From positions 186,001 to 250,000 of the forward strand of contig NZ_AVGG01000018.1 of the NCBI RefSeq assembly GCF_000498535.1: a stretch of DNA of 64,000 bases, given 5' to 3'. Every line of letters starts with the position of its first letter. The stretch's first letter is position 1. Below, in pieces: positions 44,112 through 52,872 of this stretch. The notes beneath the pieces were generated by a model that was given only the letters and a program-made list of their open reading frames with translations, searched no databases and was not told the DNA's origin. This DNA comes from Flavobacterium limnosediminis JC2902. GTDB lineage: Bacteria > Bacteroidota > Bacteroidia > Flavobacteriales > Flavobacteriaceae. The position numbers were made by a program, and so were the translations under genes.

Positions 44112-44135
44112 TTCACTTTATATTTGAAAAACAAG

Positions 44136-44163
44136 AGGCTGTCATTTTTGGCAGCCTTTTTTA
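44136..44163 (+). terminator. intrinsic terminator after DUF2911
   Basis: AGGCTG (44136-44141) and CAGCCT (44152-44157) are separated by 10 bases and followed by six T residues, 24 bp after the DUF2911 stop. Confidence 0.78.
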
Positions 44164-44338
44164 TTGGTCTCTTCCAGTTTGATAAAATTATGATTTAGCA
44201 TGTTTTACTATAAATTTTCAAAAATATTGTTTAACACAGAGTTCACGAATTAATCTGTGGAAATCCGTGTTTATAGTTTATGATACTGCGAACTATCAGT
44301 GTGATAAACTGAAACCATGTATTCCAAGTCAGTAGTAG

Positions 44339-44499
44339 TTATTCTTTAGTTTTAATTACCATCTGAAGCAGTATCCCCAAAATAATGGTTAGGATCGCCC
44401 CGATAAAATCAGCTAAAGGAAACTCACCACATCCAAATAATAGATGTAAAATATGGTTAGCTGTGTAATTACGGCACTCCAGAAAACGGCACTGGCTTT
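44339..44499 (-). pseudogene. truncated, frameshifted copy of the symporter 3' end
   Basis: This segment matches 62047-62208, the last 53 codons and stop of the intact sodium:solute symporter gene, at all but five substitutions and one deleted base. The deletion (AAATCAGC here, AAATTCAGC there, near 44405) breaks the frame. Homology stops abruptly at about 44499, after ACTGGCTTT. The copy is in the same orientation as the intact gene 17.7 kb away and marks the left edge of the accessory island. Confidence 0.92.
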
Positions 44500-44511
44500 T
44501 CTATGTCCTAG

Positions 44512-44649
44512 ATAAAATATCATAACTTTAACCATAGGACGCCTACAAATGTTTCATGGGATGCAACAATAAAGCATTATGCTCAATTAGGTTTATTGGA
44601 TACCTTACCCGACGAAATGTTGGCAAAAATTCCAAATTTAAAGTTTTAA
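44512..44649 (+). pseudogene. C-terminal remnant of an unidentified protein at the island edge
   Basis: A 45-codon open frame begins directly at the homology breakpoint and reads NHRTPTNVSWDATIKHY then AQLGLLDTLPDEMLAKIPNLKF before TAA at 44647. It has ordinary coding character but no start codon, so it looks like the end of a gene cut by the rearrangement. I do not recognise the family; a transposase or helix-turn-helix protein is possible. Downstream, 44650-44832 shows no gene, only a short weak hairpin with a T run near 44703-44734. Confidence 0.45.
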
Positions 44650-44832
44650 GTAAGTTTTCTAAAAAAAATGAATATGAAAATGAAAAGCTGATAAAATGTA
44701 ACCGAATTTCTTGTCCTAGGTTAAGAATTTTTTTTTGAAGTCACTCTAAATTCGTTTTCTAAAAAAAAACTAATATTTAATGACTTCACTTAGCGTGGAT
44801 TCGAAGTATTTGTAAGAAATTAATCTATTAAA

Positions 44833-45555
44833 ATGTCAACCAAATCATTCGCCTTCAGGTTTAAATCCTACCGCATATTAATTTTGTTATGTCTGTTATG
44901 TCTGTTATGTTTTAATAAAGCAAATGCATTCGATATTAAATACTGTGATTCCTTAATTAAGTCCGGAGTCGATGCAATGGCAAAAGGTAAAAAAATCTAT
45001 TTTCTGGCATTCCATGTGGATTACTGGAATCGGCTTGGATGGGAAGATCGCTTTAGCTCCCCTGAATTTTCAGAACGCCAACAGCAATACGCTGTCAGGA
45101 TGAGTAAAAGGTTGATCTATACACCTCAATTCATAGTAAACGGCACTGAGGAATTCGCGGGAGATGATTCCAGAACACTTTATAGCATGATCTCGGATGC
45201 ATTGCAAAAAGCACCGGTATCTGCATTAGCACTCACAGTCCATGTAGAGGGAGGTTCAATAGGTGTAAGATACAAAACCGGCAAAACCCTTAAAAACACT
45301 TCCTTGCTGGTGGCGCTGATCCAAAAGGAAGATAGCACAAGGATAAAACGCGGGGAAAATTGGGGCCGCTTCTTGCATCACGTCCAGATTGTTAGGCAGG
45401 CTAAAGCAGTAAAGTTATATAATAATCAGGGAACCACTAAGATATATAAACCTGATGGCTTTAACACCAAAAATTGGGAAGTGATAGGGCTTATACAAAA
45501 TGACAGCACAGGGGTTATTAATGCCGCTTCAAAAGCAGATTTTAAGCAGTTGTAA
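44833..45555 (+). CDS. DUF1223 family exported protein lacking the thioredoxin-like Cys motif
   Basis: This 240-residue protein has a signal peptide (with an LLCLLCLLC run from a 9-bp triplication) and the DUF1223 core: FLAFHVDYWNRLGWEDRFSSPEFSERQ, YTPQFIVNGTEEFAG, and a C-terminal beta domain. Family members normally begin the mature part with ELFTSQGCSSCPPAD, a thioredoxin-fold Cys motif. Here only about 17 residues separate the signal from the KGKKIYFLAFH strand, and that motif is missing. The gene may be internally deleted and non-functional, or a divergent form. Confidence 0.7.
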   Translation: MSTKSFAFRFKSYRILILLCLLCLLCFNKANAFDIKYCDSLIKSGVDAMAKGKKIYFLAFHVDYWNRLGWEDRFSSPEFSERQQQYAVRMSKRLIYTPQFIVNGTEEFAGDDSRTLYSMISDALQKAPVSALALTVHVEGGSIGVRYKTGKTLKNTSLLVALIQKEDSTRIKRGENWGRFLHHVQIVRQAKAVKLYNNQGTTKIYKPDGFNTKNWEVIGLIQNDSTGVINAASKADFKQL

Positions 45556-45572
45556 GTTCAAAACGAAACATC

Positions 45573-45716
45573 ATGAAAAAGATATTTATTTATGTGATAG
45601 CGTTACTTGTTGTTATTGCATGTTGTCTGGAGTCTTGGAGTTTATGATACCCTTTCTTGACCGGAGAGCAGTTGAATGTGAAAGTAAATAAAATTAAAAA
45701 CGAAACACTAAACTGA
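45573..45716 (+). pseudogene. decayed small exported protein gene
   Basis: MKKIFIYVIALLVVIAC starts like a signal peptide, then a frameshift near 45630-45650 moves the sense into another frame (LGVYDTL, LTGEQLNVKVNKIKNETLN) ending at TGA 45714. It is 18 bp after the DUF1223 gene, so it was probably its operon partner. The remainder up to 45861 shows nothing coding. Confidence 0.4.
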
Positions 45717-45861
45717 TTGTGCAGGCAAAAAGCGGATAAAAAGTTAAGCTATATTTTTCTTTCTCGTTTCACTGGTTAAAATTAAGATTTTACTTCTACT
45801 GTAAGCTAAATTAGTATATTCAGCCAAATTTCAGAGTAACGACTTTCCTTTCATTTTAAGA

Positions 45862-48800
45862 TCACATCTTATGTCTGGGCAGTCCTATTTCGTTTTCTTG
45901 CGGGTACGGTGCTCTGTGGGTCATGCTGATATCCTCTTTTATTTGTTGATGCGCTTTGTATTGCTGTTCGCTTGCATTGGAATAGCGAGGGTCCGGAATA
46001 AAAGGCATTTTGGCCATTTTTGTGACGGTAATGGTTGGGAAATGAAAATCAACCTCAACCTTTCCCAAAAGAAGATAACAACCGCCTCCTTGAAAGGGAT
46101 AGCTTTTCAGACTGTCCGCAAAATGGGCGGTATCAAAAAATTCACCTTCAGTATCTATCCAGGTTCCAAAAAACATTTCTCCTCTTTTGGTTGGAACATG
46201 TTTTCGGGAAATTAAATAGGCTAACATTCTTACTGTTTTCTTATGGTACAGTAACAGGTCCTTTGCCATTACGTCTCCACGGTATTTGGTTTGTAATAAA
46301 TCGAAAGGCGAACAGGAAACAGGAAAACTCAGTAATTCAATTTCATCAAATGCGTCTTCAAATGGGGAACGCTCTAACTGTGGTAATTTGTATTCTTTTA
46401 CCGGTTCCTGCAATAACATCAGGTTTCTGTTTTCGGGCTTGAAATTCACCAAAAGTAAACGTGCCCGTACTAAAAGTTCGTTCTTTGATTTGCCTGTAAA
46501 GCGAAAGGCACCAATGAATATCAGGATTTGGATTCCTTCTATTCCTATAGCGATTCGGTTTATAAAATCTTCAAGTGATTTGTATTCGCCATTGTTTTCT
46601 CTTTCGGATAAAATTTGATGTGCCAATTTATATTCCAATCCTTCCAGATGCATAAAACCAAGATATACATCGATGCCATACAATGTGGTTTCATAGTCGC
46701 TTTTATTCACACACGGAGTATGGATATGAGCACCCGACATTCGGGCTTCGTGTATGTACACTTCTGTTCGGTAAAAACCGCCCTGATTGTTGATGACCGC
46801 CACCATGAATTCTATCGGGTAATAGACTTTGAGATACAAACTCTGGTAACTCTCCACCGCATAGGAAGCGGAGTGTGCTTTACAGAACGAATAGCCCGCA
46901 AAAGATTCTATTTGTCTGTAGATTTCCTGGCTGAGTTGTGTTGGATGTCCTTTCCTTTCACAAGAAGCAAAGAAATCATCTTTTACTTTCTGTAAAGCTG
47001 CTTTGGAGCGTCCCTTACCGCTCATTGCTCTCCGGAGAATATCACCATCAGCCGCCGGAAGCCCCCCATAGTGTAAAGCGATTTTAATTACATCTTCCTG
47101 ATAGACCATAATGCCATAGGTTTCGCCTAACTGTTCTTGGAATACTTCGTGAAAGTACTCGAATTTGTCGGGGTAGTTATGCCTGAAAATATACTCTTTC
47201 ATCATTCCCGATTGCGCCACACCCGGCCGGATAATCGATGATGCTGCTACCAATGTTTTGTAATTATCGCATTTAAGTCGGCGCAGTAAACCACGCATGG
47301 CCGGGCTTTCAATATAAAAGCAACCTATTGTTTTTCCTCTGCCCAAAAACTCGTTGGCTTTTGCCTCATTCTTTGAAAGCGAAGTAGTGCGAATATCAAC
47401 ATCGATATGCTGATTTTTCAGAACCAACTTTTTACAATCATCTATATGGCCAATCCCGCGCTGGCTTAATATATCAAACTTGTCGAAGCCAATATCTTCT
47501 GCAACATGCATATCGAATAAAACAATGGGAAATCCTTTAGGAGGCATTTCTAAAACGGAGTAATTGGTAATAGGCTCTTCAGAAATAAGTATTCCACAGG
47601 AATGCATACTGCGTTGGTTGGGATATTTCTCTAATAGTAGTCCGTATTCCTGTACCAACTTAACCACATTATTTTTATCGTGATTGGCCATCGGTTTCAA
47701 TGCTAAAGCATCAAGTTCTTCTTTCGGTAAACCGAAAACTTTACCTACTTCCCTGAATATCGACCGGTATTTGAATTCTACATTTGTTCCGCAAAAGGCA
47801 ACGTGCTCTTTGCCGTAGCGATTAAAAATATACTCAAGTATAATGTCCCGTTCTTTCCACGACCAATCGATATCAAAATCGGGCGGACTTTTTCGGTTCT
47901 CATTAAGGAAACGTTCAAAATATAAATCCAATTCGATAGGACAAATGTCGGTAATACCCAAGCAATAGGCGATGATACTGTTGGCGCCGCTGCCTCTGCC
48001 TATATGCATAAACCCTCTGCTGTTACTGTATCGGATTATATCCCAGGTAATGAGAAAATAACCGCTGAAATCGAGCTGCTGTATTACCCTAAGTTCTTTG
48101 TCGGCTCTGGCTTTCGCTATTGGATTGTTTTTGCCGTAACGCCACTCTAAACCCTGATAGGCTAAAGTGGTAAGCAAAGCGATATCATCTTTACTGCCGC
48201 CGGTATAATGCTTCTTGTTTTTGGGTGTAGCAAAGTCAAATTTAAAATTGCATTCGTCAATAATAAGCTCTGTGTTTTGTATGATTTGAGGATACTCTTT
48301 ATACCGATTGCGTAGTTCTTCTGCTGATAGCATTTCTTCCGTTTCAGCGCAATAATCTTCAGGTGTCAGTTTGGATAAAATGGTATTTAAATCGATAGCT
48401 CGAAGGATCTTATGTAAATTGAATTCTTTCTTAGTGGTGAAAGTAACCGGTTGCCAAACCACCATTTTTTCGATTTTACTTCTCCATTCAGGATTGTAAA
48501 GTTTGAGTAATTGTTCCGGGCGGATTCCTACGTATTCGTTTTCCTTTAATTGCTCAGGTTGTTTTCCAAATGGATAGATGATTACTGTATTTTCAAATTC
48601 CGGGGCAAATTCCGGTAGGGGAGTGCTGTCAAAATTATGTTGGGTAAGAAAACGGTTCATCTCGGCTACTCCGGCACTGTTCTTTGCCAAGCCGATGTAA
48701 TGGAGTTTGTTATCCCAACGAAATTCGATACCAACAAGCGGTTTTATATTTACTGCTTCGCACTCTTTTACAAAGTCATAAATTCCGGTAACGGTATTGA

Positions 48801-48912
48801 TATCGGTTAGCGCCATAGCATTCGCTTTAGCCTCAACGGCTTGTGCCACTAAATCGCTTATGGAAATAGTCCCGTAACGTAAACTATGGTAAGAATGGCA
48901 ATTGAGAAACAT
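45862..48912 (-). CDS. DnaE-like DNA polymerase III alpha subunit, mutasome type
   Basis: This 1016-residue C-family polymerase has an N-terminal PHP domain (1-90) in which the usual metal motifs are altered (HSYHSL; TDIN in place of TDHD/G), then the catalytic palm with GRGSGANSIIAYCLGI (305-320) and PDFDIDW (344-350) carrying the catalytic aspartates, followed by fingers and a shortened C-terminus. The length is close to DnaE2/ImuC-type enzymes rather than the roughly 1200-residue replicative subunit of Bacteroidetes. It lies 1 bp after the Y-family polymerase gene, so both are translated from one message, probably under control of the divergent S24 repressor. Confidence 0.88.
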   Translation of the reverse strand: MFLNCHSYHSLRYGTISISDLVAQAVEAKANAMALTDINTVTGIYDFVKECEAVNIKPLVGIEFRWDNKLHYIGLAKNSAGVAEMNRFLTQHNFDSTPLPEFAPEFENTVIIYPFGKQPEQLKENEYVGIRPEQLLKLYNPEWRSKIEKMVVWQPVTFTTKKEFNLHKILRAIDLNTILSKLTPEDYCAETEEMLSAEELRNRYKEYPQIIQNTELIIDECNFKFDFATPKNKKHYTGGSKDDIALLTTLAYQGLEWRYGKNNPIAKARADKELRVIQQLDFSGYFLITWDIIRYSNSRGFMHIGRGSGANSIIAYCLGITDICPIELDLYFERFLNENRKSPPDFDIDWSWKERDIILEYIFNRYGKEHVAFCGTNVEFKYRSIFREVGKVFGLPKEELDALALKPMANHDKNNVVKLVQEYGLLLEKYPNQRSMHSCGILISEEPITNYSVLEMPPKGFPIVLFDMHVAEDIGFDKFDILSQRGIGHIDDCKKLVLKNQHIDVDIRTTSLSKNEAKANEFLGRGKTIGCFYIESPAMRGLLRRLKCDNYKTLVAASSIIRPGVAQSGMMKEYIFRHNYPDKFEYFHEVFQEQLGETYGIMVYQEDVIKIALHYGGLPAADGDILRRAMSGKGRSKAALQKVKDDFFASCERKGHPTQLSQEIYRQIESFAGYSFCKAHSASYAVESYQSLYLKVYYPIEFMVAVINNQGGFYRTEVYIHEARMSGAHIHTPCVNKSDYETTLYGIDVYLGFMHLEGLEYKLAHQILSERENNGEYKSLEDFINRIAIGIEGIQILIFIGAFRFTGKSKNELLVRARLLLVNFKPENRNLMLLQEPVKEYKLPQLERSPFEDAFDEIELLSFPVSCSPFDLLQTKYRGDVMAKDLLLYHKKTVRMLAYLISRKHVPTKRGEMFFGTWIDTEGEFFDTAHFADSLKSYPFQGGGCYLLLGKVEVDFHFPTITVTKMAKMPFIPDPRYSNASEQQYKAHQQIKEDISMTHRAPYPQENEIGLPRHKM

Positions 48913-48913
48913 G

Positions 48914-50065
48914 TTAAAGCCTGTTTTGAAGAATTGTACCTACCCGTCCCACCGCATCAAAACCAAAGCGTTTCTTTATTTTATCCATAGCCTGATATAA
49001 GGCAATCATTTCAAGTGTATCTTCGAACAAATTGATTTGATAGGTGCCGCGTACCAATCCGTTAAAGTTGATGCCAATCATACGAAGGCGCATGCGACGG
49101 TCATAGAGTTTGTCAAATAATTCGACAACTGTTTTTATCAAAACGTGGTCGGCTGAGGTATATGAAACGGTACATTGCTTAGTTTGGGTATCAAAATTGG
49201 CATACTTTATTTTAACTACCACCGTTGAGGTTAACCATTGCTCAGAACGCAATTGATAAGCTAATTTTTCCACCATCCCAATGAGTATGGCTTTCATGGC
49301 GTGAATGTCTATGGAATCCTGATTGAAAGTCTGTTCCGTAGAAACGGATTTTCGTTCTTTATAGGGTTCCACCGGATTGTTGTCTATGCCGTTGGCTTTC
49401 TTCCACAATTCAATGCCGTTCTTTCCAATCATTTGCTGCAGGACTTCAGCCGGCATTTCTGAAAGGGTTTGAATGGTTCTGATCCCTATTCGTGAAAGTA
49501 ACTGAAAGGTTACATCGCCTACCATAGGTATTTTCTTTACGGACAGCGGATTAAGGAAGGGTCTTACTTTGTCTTCCGGGATTTCGAGATTTCCTTTCGG
49601 CTTACTTTCACCGGTACCGATTTTTGAAACCGTTTTATTAACGGATAGTGCAAAACTGATTGGTAATCCGGTCTCTTTAGTCACCGTTTGTGCCAATTCG
49701 TTGGTCCATTTATAACAACCGTAAAATTTATCCATGCCGGTAATATCGAGGTAATGTTCGTCTATACTTGCCTTTTCGACTATGGGTGCCTTTTCTTCAA
49801 TAATTTGGGTTACCGTAAAGGATAATTTGGAGTATAAGTCCATATCACCTTTTATGATTTTTGCCTGTGGGCACAATCGCATAGCCATTCGAATCGGCAT
49901 GGCCGAACGTACACCAAAAGTTCTCGCTTCATACGAACAGGATGCCACGACACCTCTGTCTCCTCCGCCTATAATTAAAGGGATTCCTTCTAATTTTGAA
50001 TTACTTAACCTTTCGCAGGACACAAAAAAAGTGTCTAAATCCATGTGTACAATTGCCCTTGCCAT
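48914..50065 (-). CDS. Y-family translesion DNA polymerase (DinB/UmuC-like)
   Basis: The start at 50065 gives MARAIVHMDLDTFFVSCERL; the 31 codons upstream in frame lie in the operator region and are not polymerase-like. The 383-residue protein keeps the catalytic residues D9, D102 and E103 (HMDLDTFF and KASIDEHYLD), so unlike ImuB it should be active. Helix-hairpin-helix thumb (KIPMVGDVTFQLLSRIGI) and little-finger domains follow. There is no clear beta-clamp motif at the very C-terminus. It heads the dinB-dnaE unit. Confidence 0.9.
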   Translation of the reverse strand: MARAIVHMDLDTFFVSCERLSNSKLEGIPLIIGGGDRGVVASCSYEARTFGVRSAMPIRMAMRLCPQAKIIKGDMDLYSKLSFTVTQIIEEKAPIVEKASIDEHYLDITGMDKFYGCYKWTNELAQTVTKETGLPISFALSVNKTVSKIGTGESKPKGNLEIPEDKVRPFLNPLSVKKIPMVGDVTFQLLSRIGIRTIQTLSEMPAEVLQQMIGKNGIELWKKANGIDNNPVEPYKERKSVSTEQTFNQDSIDIHAMKAILIGMVEKLAYQLRSEQWLTSTVVVKIKYANFDTQTKQCTVSYTSADHVLIKTVVELFDKLYDRRMRLRMIGINFNGLVRGTYQINLFEDTLEMIALYQAMDKIKKRFGFDAVGRVGTILQNRL

Positions 50066-50117
50066 AACTCCTCGATATTTTGGATTGAAAATATATTTTA
50101 CAAAATTAAATCGATTT

Positions 50118-50158
50118 GATACATTTTGTATTATTTTTGTTGATACAATATATATCAA
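50118..50158. promoter_or_regulatory. paired palindromes in the dinB/S24 divergent promoter
   Basis: The 101-bp space between the divergent starts contains ATACA-TTT-TGTAT (50119-50131) and TTGATA-N7-TATCAA (50140-50158). Both share the half-site TTGATACA (50116-50123 and 50140-50147), and their centres are 24 bp apart. This is the expected position for the operators of the adjacent LexA-like regulator. Confidence 0.6.
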
Positions 50159-50166
50159 TTTTCATT

Positions 50167-50931
50167 ATGGCACTATTTGCTGATAATTTGAGGTATTTGA
50201 GAGGACGCAAAAAATTGTCGCAACAAAAAGTTGCCGATGATTTACGCATTAGCAGAGGTCAATATCAAAAGTATGAAGACGGAAACTCGGAAGCTCCGTA
50301 TCAGATTTTGATTCGTATTTCACAGTATTACAACGTGACGACCGACTTACTTTTGACAGCAGATTTGACTAAAGTAAGCCTTGACGGTATGATTAAAATA
50401 GGGCAGAACCGAATGCTGTTGCCGGTTATGGTGGATGCTGAAAATAATGACGCTATCGAGATTGTGCCGCAGGCAGCTAAAGCCGGTTATACCAGCGGTT
50501 ATGCCGATCCTGAATATATTGGGAATCTACCCATTATTTCACTTCCTTTTCTGGGTGCCGGTAAACACAGGGCATTCCCGGTCGAAGGCGATTCGATGCC
50601 ACCCCACGAAGACGGCTCTTTCATAGTTGGTAAGTATGTAGAAGGTTTTGGAGAAATTAGGGATGGGAAAACCTATATCGTAGTTACTAAAGATGATGGA
50701 ATTGTATACAAACGCCTGAACAAAAACGGAAAAAATGCTTTGGTACTTCACTCAGACAATTCTTTTTATGAGCCTTATCAGGTTAAAGCTTCAGATATTA
50801 TTGAAATTTGGGAGTATGTGTGCAATATTGGCCGCAACGACCAAAAGATGGAACATACTACGGATACAGTAACCTCACTGCTTATCGAAATGCGAAAGGA
50901 ACTTCGGGAGGTTAAGGCTAAAATTCAGTAG
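50167..50931 (+). CDS. XRE-HTH/S24 LexA-like self-cleaving repressor
   Basis: The ATG at 50167 gives a 254-residue protein: XRE helix-turn-helix (5-60; LSQQKVADDLRISRGQYQKYEDG), a linker with Ala106-Gly107, and an S24 peptidase domain with Ser143 in VEGDSMPP and Lys182 in IVYKRL. The Ala-to-Ser (37) and Ser-to-Lys (39) spacings are close to those of LexA and UmuD, so RecA-stimulated self-cleavage is plausible. A coiled C-terminal tail (230-254) is extra. It is transcribed away from dinB-dnaE and is the obvious candidate regulator. Confidence 0.88.
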   Translation: MALFADNLRYLRGRKKLSQQKVADDLRISRGQYQKYEDGNSEAPYQILIRISQYYNVTTDLLLTADLTKVSLDGMIKIGQNRMLLPVMVDAENNDAIEIVPQAAKAGYTSGYADPEYIGNLPIISLPFLGAGKHRAFPVEGDSMPPHEDGSFIVGKYVEGFGEIRDGKTYIVVTKDDGIVYKRLNKNGKNALVLHSDNSFYEPYQVKASDIIEIWEYVCNIGRNDQKMEHTTDTVTSLLIEMRKELREVKAKIQ

Positions 50932-51722
50932 AAGAATTTTTTAGTTACTTAATTAAGCAACTAAACACCTTGTTGCTGTTTAAGGGGAACAATTTTGCAA
51001 TTATTTTTGCACTATTTCATAATCAAATAATATGGGTAAGACCAATTTTCTTTTGGTTTACCGTTAAAAATAAAAGTCCAAAAGCGTTTTCATTTTTTTC
51101 ATTCTATTGAAATGGAAGTATCATTTTAAAACCAAGCACATTATCAGTATTGTCCCCTTGAGGACGACCAGATCAAAACCGTTCAGGGATTGTTCCGGTT
51201 GAGATTGGTGCATTATTTTGAAACGGAATCATATTTTTAAAAACCAAACATATTATTAGGAACTGTCCCTTTGAGGAGACTTTAGGGGTGTGTGGTTTGT
51301 CATAAGTAGCGAGAGTAGTGTGGTATATAAAAATTCTCGCCAAGTCCGTTACGCTATTTCTGTATACCTCAATTTTCTAAATTCAAATCCTGAACAGATC
51401 CAATTAAAAGCATATATACATAAATAAGCTATTGTAATAATATGTACCGCTACTAATACAAGTATAACAGTTACAAAAAATCGAAAATCAAATAAAAGGT
51501 AGTTTTTTAGGGGGAGAAGCAGTTCATGTATATTGAACTTTTCTAAAATGGGTAAGAAACAGATAAGTACTGTGAATGTCTGTAAGGTTTGGTGTTTCAA
51601 TGATATTTTAAAAGGCTTTCTGTTGAAATTGCAATTATAAAGAAAATAATAGATTGTATAGTTTCAGAATCGGCTGTACAGAAATTGATAATAAATGAAT
51701 TTCATTTTTTAATAGAAGAATT
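50932..51722. other. non-coding interval with palindrome and paired repeats
   Basis: No convincing gene. At 50941-50964 lies a near-perfect 24-bp palindrome (TTAGTTACTTAATTAAGCAACTAA). Two imperfect direct copies of about 70 bp occur at 51100-51168 and 51211-51280, each containing a TATCATTTTAAAACCAAG-like part, then GTCCC(C/T)TTGAGGA. An open frame on the minus strand at 51349-51600 encodes 83 residues with two hydrophobic segments but starts with TTG, has no ribosome-binding or promoter signal, and is not counted as a gene. The remainder is AT-rich. Confidence 0.5.
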
Positions 51723-51754
51723 AGAGATTGCTTTTTTTGGCAGTCTCTTTTTTA
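51723..51754 (+). terminator. orphan intrinsic terminator
   Basis: AGAGATTGC and GCAGTCTCT form a 9-bp stem (one G-T pair) around a T-rich loop and end in a T run. No gene on the plus strand precedes it, so it is probably left over from a deleted gene. The following 51755-52011 holds only a 27-codon open frame (MKTKQLKTNASYFKC...) of unclear origin. Confidence 0.65.
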
Positions 51755-52011
51755 GTATGATTTTATTTGAATTTAAATGATAAATGTGAAATAACAGTTT
51801 GCATTTAAATTTGATAAGGAACAGTAAATTTTATAAAAAATACACAAAAAAAAGCAAAACCTAAGCTACTCTTACTTCTGAAATTTGCATTAGTAATAAT
51901 CATTAAATCAATATGAAATGAAAACAAAACAATTAAAAACAAATGCAAGTTATTTCAAGTGTGTTACTGAAGAGCTTATTTATCAATCATTAAAATTTTA
52001 ATTTAAATCAA

Positions 52012-52412
52012 ATGAAATTATTAAATCAAATATTAATGGGAATTATTATGATATTCTCATTAGGAAGTATGGAAGCACAAGTTAAAAACACAAAAACTGA
52101 AACTGTAAAAGTATATGGTAACTGTGGAATGTGTTAGTCAAGTATATAAGAATCAGGTGATTTAAAAAAAGTACAAAAGTAGATTGGAATCAGGATACTC
52201 AAATGCCGCCGTTAACTTATGATGTAACTGATGCAGCCAAAACAAATCAAGGCGAAATACTCGAAAGAATTGCTTTAGCAGGTTACGATAGCGATAAATT
52301 CTCCGCTCCTGACGATATCTACAATAACCTTCAGGTTTGTTGTCAATATGACCGTGTTGCAAAAGTTGCGGTTAATGAAGGAACTAAAATTGGACCACGG
52401 AAAAACGGTTGA
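52012..52412 (+). pseudogene. decayed heavy-metal-associated (HMA) domain protein
   Basis: Starting MKLLNQILMGIIMIFSLGSMEAQ (signal peptide), the frame reaches KVYGNCGMC, the CxxC of an HMA domain, then hits TAG at 52136, further stops at 52145 and about 52180, and a frameshift. Downstream sense continues as VDWNQDTQ, then DVTDAAKTNQGEILERIALAGYDSD and VCCQYDRVAKVAVNEG to TGA at 52412. Intact homologues sit at the head of metal-efflux operons as periplasmic metal-binding proteins. The gene is clearly inactivated. Confidence 0.82.
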
Positions 52413-52586
52413 AACAACCAATTGGTTTTAGTTTGTAACTGTTTAATTTATAAGGTATTGAATGATTAAATTATCAAATAATATTTGTACTTTTAATACT
52501 AAAAGTAATACATATTTTAAATTTAATAAGAATAACAAAAAATTAATATTTTGTGTTGAGATAATGGCATCGTAATGACTTCCTGA

Positions 52587-52784
52587 AATCAAAAAAACAA
52601 AGAGGCCGAAACTAATAATTCAGAAGTGATGAATCATGACTCCACAATGGTGGATCATGACTCTAAAACGATGGGTAGCGATTCAAAAATGTATGCCTGT
52701 CCAATGTACCATGATGTTACCGGTAAAAAAGGCGACAAATGAACGAAATGTGGCATGGACTTAACTGAAGAAGTTACAAAATAG
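52587..52784 (+). pseudogene. decayed heavy-metal-binding-domain (HMBD) protein
   Basis: The frame encodes NKEAETNNSEVMNHDS ... MYACPMYHDVTGKKGDK, then an in-frame TGA at 52741, then TKCGMDLTEEVTK and TAG. Family members read CPMHP ... GDKCxKCGM, so the stop replaces the second Cys. The N-terminal signal sequence is also lost upstream (stop at 52584). This would have been a small metal-binding lipoprotein of the efflux operon. It is separated from the pump gene by 88 bp. Confidence 0.8.
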
Positions 52785-52872
52785 CTCGTAAATCAATACA
52801 GCTAGTTAAATAAGGCCTGCAAAAGGTTTAGGGATTTTCTAGGTCTTCCTAACTGGCAAAAACGAAAAGAGT

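Noticed and set aside
44556..44738. 60-residue plus-strand frame
   Set aside because: The adjacent frame (44512-44649) carries the protein-like sequence; this one is a shadow.
51349..51600. 83-residue hydrophobic frame, minus strand
   Set aside because: It starts with TTG, lacks promoter and ribosome-binding signals, and sits in decayed DNA; a real gene cannot be excluded but is unsupported.
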